Made by a program: the position numbers and the translations under genes | The notes under the pieces: model-generated | Database searches by the model: none | What the model was told of the DNA's origin: nothing | Seen by the model: the letters and a program-made list of their open reading frames with translations, nothing else | In this document: positions 60,530 to 64,000 of the stretch, in pieces | Position numbering within the stretch: the stretch's first letter is position 1 | Layout: every line of letters starts with the position of its first letter | Assembly: GCF_900104045.1 (NCBI RefSeq) | Contig: NZ_FNIN01000001.1 | Coordinates: 1-64,000, forward strand | Length of the DNA: 64,000 bases | Direction of reading: 5' to 3' | Origin: Desulfonauticus submarinus | Lineage (GTDB): Bacteria > Desulfobacterota > Desulfovibrionia > Desulfovibrionales > Desulfonatronovibrionaceae

Positions 60530-61344
60530 CAACAGAGAAATCTATACTTTTAAATTTTTGTCTAGTCTTAATATTGTGTCTTCTTTTATTGTCTATAGGT
60601 ATTGGTGTTTCCTTTTATTCAGAGTTATTTTTCTATGGATTTGTTCCTGCACAAATTTTAGAGATATTAAAAAGATTATTTTTTCACTTGTTGTTATGGG
60701 AACTCGTGTTGGCAATAGCTATAAGTTATGTTTTTTTTAAATTATTTTATTCTTATGTCTTACAAAAAGAAGAGTTTGATGAATTTTTAACAATTTTATT
60801 TCAGTCTATTTCTCATAAATTTGGGAACTGGCTTTCTGCCCAAAAAATAAATCTTATTTTAGTAAAAGAAAATCAGGATATTGAAGCAATAGAGTGTATG
60901 CAAAAGTCAATTGATTTTATGGAAAAAGATTTGCGTCAAATTTTACAAGTAGTTTCTACGTTTCAGAGTGGGAAATATAGTATAGAAAATATAGATGTTG
61001 CTAAACTTATAACAGATATTATAAAGGAGTTAACTCCTTTATATTTCAAGAATACAAAAATTCATTTACAACCAATTAAAATAAATGCTCTTAAGGTAGA
61101 AATTAAGCTGATGTTATTTTTACTTTTAGAAAATGCTTTTAAATATTCTCAAAATAAAATTTTTATTCGTACTGGCAAATTCAAAAAAAGATATTTTTTT
61201 GTGTCTAATGATATTAATGATAATATTTCTTCTGGGTCTGGGTTGGGCCTTTTTTTGGTTAAAAAAATAGTAAAAAAAAGAAATATTTATTTTAGAGTAA
61301 AACAAAAAAATGGAAGATTTTTAGCCCTTATTGTTTGGACATAA
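60520..61344 (+). CDS. short membrane histidine kinase, probable non-standard start
   Basis: About 274 residues if begun at 60520. Two membrane spans (ILLNFCLVLILCLLLLSIGIG and LFFHLLLWELVLAIAISYVFF) with almost no periplasmic loop, then an H-box-like SISHKFGNWLSAQKINLIL and an HATPase (FLLLENAFKYSQNKIFIRT, SGSGLGLFLVKKI); the domain is compact. The first ATG/GTG/TTG in frame is TTG 60574, which cuts the first span to about 15 residues and lacks an SD. ATT 60520 (IKITTEKSILLNF) follows AAGGAAGGGG at a good distance, as does ATA 60526. Partner of the OmpR-type regulator. Confidence 0.8.
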   Translation: MKITTEKSILLNFCLVLILCLLLLSIGIGVSFYSELFFYGFVPAQILEILKRLFFHLLLWELVLAIAISYVFFKLFYSYVLQKEEFDEFLTILFQSISHKFGNWLSAQKINLILVKENQDIEAIECMQKSIDFMEKDLRQILQVVSTFQSGKYSIENIDVAKLITDIIKELTPLYFKNTKIHLQPIKINALKVEIKLMLFLLLENAFKYSQNKIFIRTGKFKKRYFFVSNDINDNISSGSGLGLFLVKKIVKKRNIYFRVKQKNGRFLALIVWT

Positions 61345-61469
61345 GTTTCCACAATTTTCACGATTTTTCCATGAAAATGGGGTTGAATTTTGGGTTAAAT
61401 AGTTTATTTAGAAAATATAATCTAAGTGAAGATTGTGTTTTTAAGACGGTAAAAAAGGAGAGAGTAAGA

Positions 61470-61823
61470 ATGAAAATAAAACATGTGTTTTTTTTAGGCT
61501 TGTTTGTGATAGGAATAGTTTGTTTTTCAGGTATTAACTCTTATGCTCGAGAATGTTCTAGTATGGAAGATGCAATTTTGTTGGAGGGCAAGGTACTAAA
61601 AATAAATGAATATAAAAAGGCTGTTTTTATTAAGGTACTAGGTGAAAGTGTATATAGGGGTAAACATTGGTTTAAAGTAGCAAATAAAGAAGGAATGCAA
61701 TGTATTGGGATAGGTAAAAAGATTTTTTTTGTGTTAATAGATGACTTTAAACCGTACTCTTATATTTGTATACCATGTAATAATATGCCTTTATTAAAAG
61801 GAGGGGCTAAATGTTTAAAATAA
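61470..61823 (+). CDS. small secreted protein with five cysteines, upstream of pilY1
   Basis: 117 residues from ATG 61470 behind AAAGGAGAG; the frame runs 45 codons upstream without family-like sequence. Signal peptide MKIKHVFFLGLFVIGIVCF with a cleavage site near SYA-RE. The mature part (RECSSMEDAILLEGKVLKI, then IYICIP-like SYICIPCNNMPLLKGGAKC) has five cysteines. No family recognised. It overlaps the pilY1 start by 13 bp, so the two are made together; a pilus accessory or chaperone role is possible. Confidence 0.75.
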   Translation: MKIKHVFFLGLFVIGIVCFSGINSYARECSSMEDAILLEGKVLKINEYKKAVFIKVLGESVYRGKHWFKVANKEGMQCIGIGKKIFFVLIDDFKPYSYICIPCNNMPLLKGGAKCLK

Positions 61824-64000
61824 ATAAATTAATATTAATCATTGGTTGTCTGGGATTGTTTTTGATGCCTGTTTTAACATGGGCTACAATGTCAGATTAT
61901 TGTGCCACTCCTCCTTTTTTAAGTGCTTCTGTAAAACCCAATATATTATTTGTAATTGATAAAAGTGGAAGTATGGCCTGGCTGGCTTATGGAAATGCTT
62001 ATGATAGCAGTGAGACGTATGAGGGATATTTTATCCCTACTAAGAATTATAAAAAAATAGATGGGGTATGGCAAGAGACTAATGATCCTGAAAGTTGTAG
62101 TTTTACTCAGGCAGCACGTACTTACGTTAGTGGAAGAAGTATTTCTGGAGTATGTAGTGGAAGTAAGCTTAACTTTGCTAGAATGGCAAGAATAGATTTG
62201 TTGCGCTGGGCTATTACTGGGGGAAGGCCAGATAGTTGTGGAGGAGTTACAGATAAAGATTGTGATCCTGATTTAGCGTGTACAGGAAGTTACTGTACAT
62301 TAAAAACAAATTATGGAGTATTAGTAAAAGTACCCACGTCTAGAATAGATGGTCTTGTCCAACGTTTAAGAGAGGAAAAGCCAGAGTCAAGGCCGAGGCT
62401 AGGGGTGTTATTTTATAGTACGTATATTTATCCGGATAAAGTATATATAGGAGATTACCCTAATGGTGGAGAAGCAGATACTGATCATCCTTATACTTAT
62501 TTTACTCGTTATATTAATGCAATTAATCCTGGTGGTTATACAGCTACAAGTCCAGCAATGTGGGAAGCTTATGATTATTTTAAACAACATAATGATCATC
62601 GATATTCTAATGGATTTTTAATGAAAGATAGTAGTCATTTGTTTAGAGATCCTTTGTATGTTTGTGATGCGAATAAGCAGAACTGTGAATTTGTGCCATG
62701 TGCTAAAAATTTCATTATATTAGCCTCAGATGGTCAATGGAATGTGGGAGGTAATCCTATCATAAGAACATGTAGTATTAATACTAATTTTGAAAATTAT
62801 TCAGCAGACCCTGTAGTACCAGCGTATAGAGTTCATGCCGATGTTTTAAGGCAAGCTAATGGCATAGATGTCAACGTAAATAAGGTATATTCTCTCGGAT
62901 TGTTTTTAGGAGGAACAGGAGAACTTTCTTTAAAAAACGTGGCTATGTATGGATCTTTTGATACTTCTGGGAATAAGAGATGGCCAGGGAATAAAAGTGG
63001 CTATCCTTTTGATGTTTGTTTTATGGATGACTGTGGCAATGGCGCTGGGAGTGCATGTACAAATTTACCTCCTTCAAGTTATGATTGGGATACTGACGGG
63101 AATGGTGAACCAGATACTTTTTTTAATGCTAAAACTGCTTCTGAAATTAAGGATACAATTACAGCTTTTATTCAGGCTATTTTAAAAGAAGCATCTTCTG
63201 GTACATCTGTGTCTGTGCTTTCCGAGAAAAGAAAACAAGGAGCTTTAATTCATCAGGCAGTTTTTTATCCGCAGAAAAGATTTTTTGATGCAAATGGAAC
63301 GAGTAAAAAGGTAGATTGGATTGGGAATATATTTACTTATTGGTTCCTTAATACCAAGGAGGCTCAAAATATTCGGGAAGATACAGATCAAGATAAAATT
63401 TTAACAGTTTTAAGCGATAATATTTTAGGCTTTAGTGTGGATAATCAAACAGGTGAGCTTACAATAAATGTTTATAACAGTAGTGCTAACGGTAGTGCGG
63501 ATGTGCAGGTTGGTTCGTATTCTGCTTTAGAAGAAATTAAAACTTTGATCAATGTAGGAAAAGTTTTGGAGCTTACTTCTGCAGATGATAGAAAAATTTA
63601 TGGAGCATATACAGATACAGAGATGGCAGAATTTACTGTTGCTAATAAAACTAAATTTCAAAATTTATTGTATCAAGATTCATCTAAAGTTGATAGTTGT
63701 CTTACAAGTTCTGGAGATGTTGCAGAAAATATTATTAAATATATTAGAGGAGAAGATATTAGTGGCTGTAGAGTTAGAAGGATGGCTAATGGAGTTTGGA
63801 AATTAGGTGATATAATTTATTCTACTCCAGCTGTTGTAAATTATGGTGAGTATGGAGTAATTTTTACAGGTTCTAATGATGGTATGTTACATGCGTTTAA
63901 GGTGGGTAAAACAAGGGCTGATGGTCTTAGTAAAGGACAGGTAGTAAAGTTATGTGATGATAGTTCTGCGGTATGTCAAACAGTAGAACTTGGAAAGGAA
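61811..64000 (+). CDS. PilY1-like type IV pilus tip protein, cut by the window edge
   Basis: Open from ATG 61811 (site AAAAGGAGGGG) to the last base, 730 codons with no stop. Signal peptide (FKINKLILIIGCLGLFLMP, cleaved near WAT). The N-terminal part is a von Willebrand A domain: MIDAS ILFVIDKSGSMAW (D50, S52, S54), GGYTATSPAMWEAYDYF, FIILASDGQWN. From residue about 665 the PilY1 beta-propeller begins (GDIIYSTPAVVNYGE, VIFTGSNDGMLHAFKVG). Many Cys suggest disulfides. PilY1 caps the pilus, helps adhesion and mechanosensing, and often binds calcium in the propeller; those roles are from the family. The C-terminus is outside. Confidence 0.93.
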   Translation, partial: MFKINKLILIIGCLGLFLMPVLTWATMSDYCATPPFLSASVKPNILFVIDKSGSMAWLAYGNAYDSSETYEGYFIPTKNYKKIDGVWQETNDPESCSFTQAARTYVSGRSISGVCSGSKLNFARMARIDLLRWAITGGRPDSCGGVTDKDCDPDLACTGSYCTLKTNYGVLVKVPTSRIDGLVQRLREEKPESRPRLGVLFYSTYIYPDKVYIGDYPNGGEADTDHPYTYFTRYINAINPGGYTATSPAMWEAYDYFKQHNDHRYSNGFLMKDSSHLFRDPLYVCDANKQNCEFVPCAKNFIILASDGQWNVGGNPIIRTCSINTNFENYSADPVVPAYRVHADVLRQANGIDVNVNKVYSLGLFLGGTGELSLKNVAMYGSFDTSGNKRWPGNKSGYPFDVCFMDDCGNGAGSACTNLPPSSYDWDTDGNGEPDTFFNAKTASEIKDTITAFIQAILKEASSGTSVSVLSEKRKQGALIHQAVFYPQKRFFDANGTSKKVDWIGNIFTYWFLNTKEAQNIREDTDQDKILTVLSDNILGFSVDNQTGELTINVYNSSANGSADVQVGSYSALEEIKTLINVGKVLELTSADDRKIYGAYTDTEMAEFTVANKTKFQNLLYQDSSKVDSCLTSSGDVAENIIKYIRGEDISGCRVRRMANGVWKLGDIIYSTPAVVNYGEYGVIFTGSNDGMLHAFKVGKTRADGLSKGQVVKLCDDSSAVCQTVELGKE

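Noticed and set aside
62408-63806. Several short open frames on both strands
   Set aside because: All are shadows of the long pilY1-like frame that runs to the window end.
1-64000. Insertion sequences, prophage or integrase genes
   Set aside because: No transposase, integrase or clear terminal repeats were seen; the only mobile-like traces are the decayed ATPase gene and the intergenic island near 6.8 kb.

Overview
The window is a dense, strongly AT-rich bacterial chromosome segment (about one third GC by eye), with almost every gene supported by a family match or a clear ribosome binding site. The gene set points to an anaerobic, Gram-negative, probably sulfate-reducing member of the Desulfovibrionales/Desulfohalobiaceae type: a Tol-Pal envelope system, Kdo and heptose genes for LPS, hydrogenase maturation genes hypCDE, an Mrp-type Fe-S carrier ATPase, an SLC13-type anion permease with universal stress proteins, an ispDF fusion, a membrane/octaheme cytochrome c fusion, type IV pilins and a PilY1-like tip protein. 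The genus is inference; no rRNA is present.

Region 1 (1-12.1 kb) is the most unusual part. A minus-strand operon runs from 6447 leftwards: a 55-aa protein, two universal stress proteins, a 29-aa single-span membrane peptide, an SLC13/RCK_C permease, a histidine kinase, an NtrC-type sigma-54 activator and a CBS-domain protein cut by the window edge. A good sigma-54 promoter (6475-6490) precedes it, and two near-identical 17-bp dyads 66-170 bp further upstream look like activator sites. The operon therefore appears to encode its own activator. Divergent from it is a Lon-type protease that has lost the Lon N domain and carries a complete response-regulator receiver domain inserted just before the Walker A motif. 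A convergent two-gene unit follows: a GH3-family adenylating enzyme and an ATPase-fold/GNAT fusion.

Region 2 (12.2-32.1 kb) is mostly housekeeping: metE under a cobalamin riboswitch with its own promoter and terminator, an SDR, two queuosine-precursor transporter paralogues, rpsF-rpsR-rplI-dnaB, a phenylacetate-CoA ligase-type enzyme, purE, purD and a tightly overlapped minus-strand operon icd-HD-ddl-kdtA-kdsB-carA-TPR-coiled coil. A MazEF-type toxin-antitoxin pair with a clear promoter and operator closes it.

Region 3 (32.1-45.5 kb) holds two type IV pilins (one behind a second sigma-54 promoter with dyads upstream), heptose and LPS genes, PHP and sirtuin genes, tolQRAB-pal, a nitroreductase and a two-gene CydA-like/octaheme cytochrome unit followed by a DUF3617 lipoprotein.

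Region 4 (45.5-58.9 kb) has tatA, tRNA-Met, a NIF3 protein, a zinc-ribbon coiled-coil protein, RNase P RNA, ispDF, cysS, hypCDE, proS, mrp, a DUF190-CBS protein with a FluC fluoride channel, and a TrxB-like flavoprotein.

Region 5 (58.9-64 kb) starts with a decayed AAA-ATPase/PD-(D/E)XK gene, then an OmpR-type regulator, a short kinase with an apparently non-standard start codon, a small Cys-containing secreted protein and a PilY1-like gene that runs off the right edge. The two-component genes and pilY1 together suggest surface or contact control of pili.
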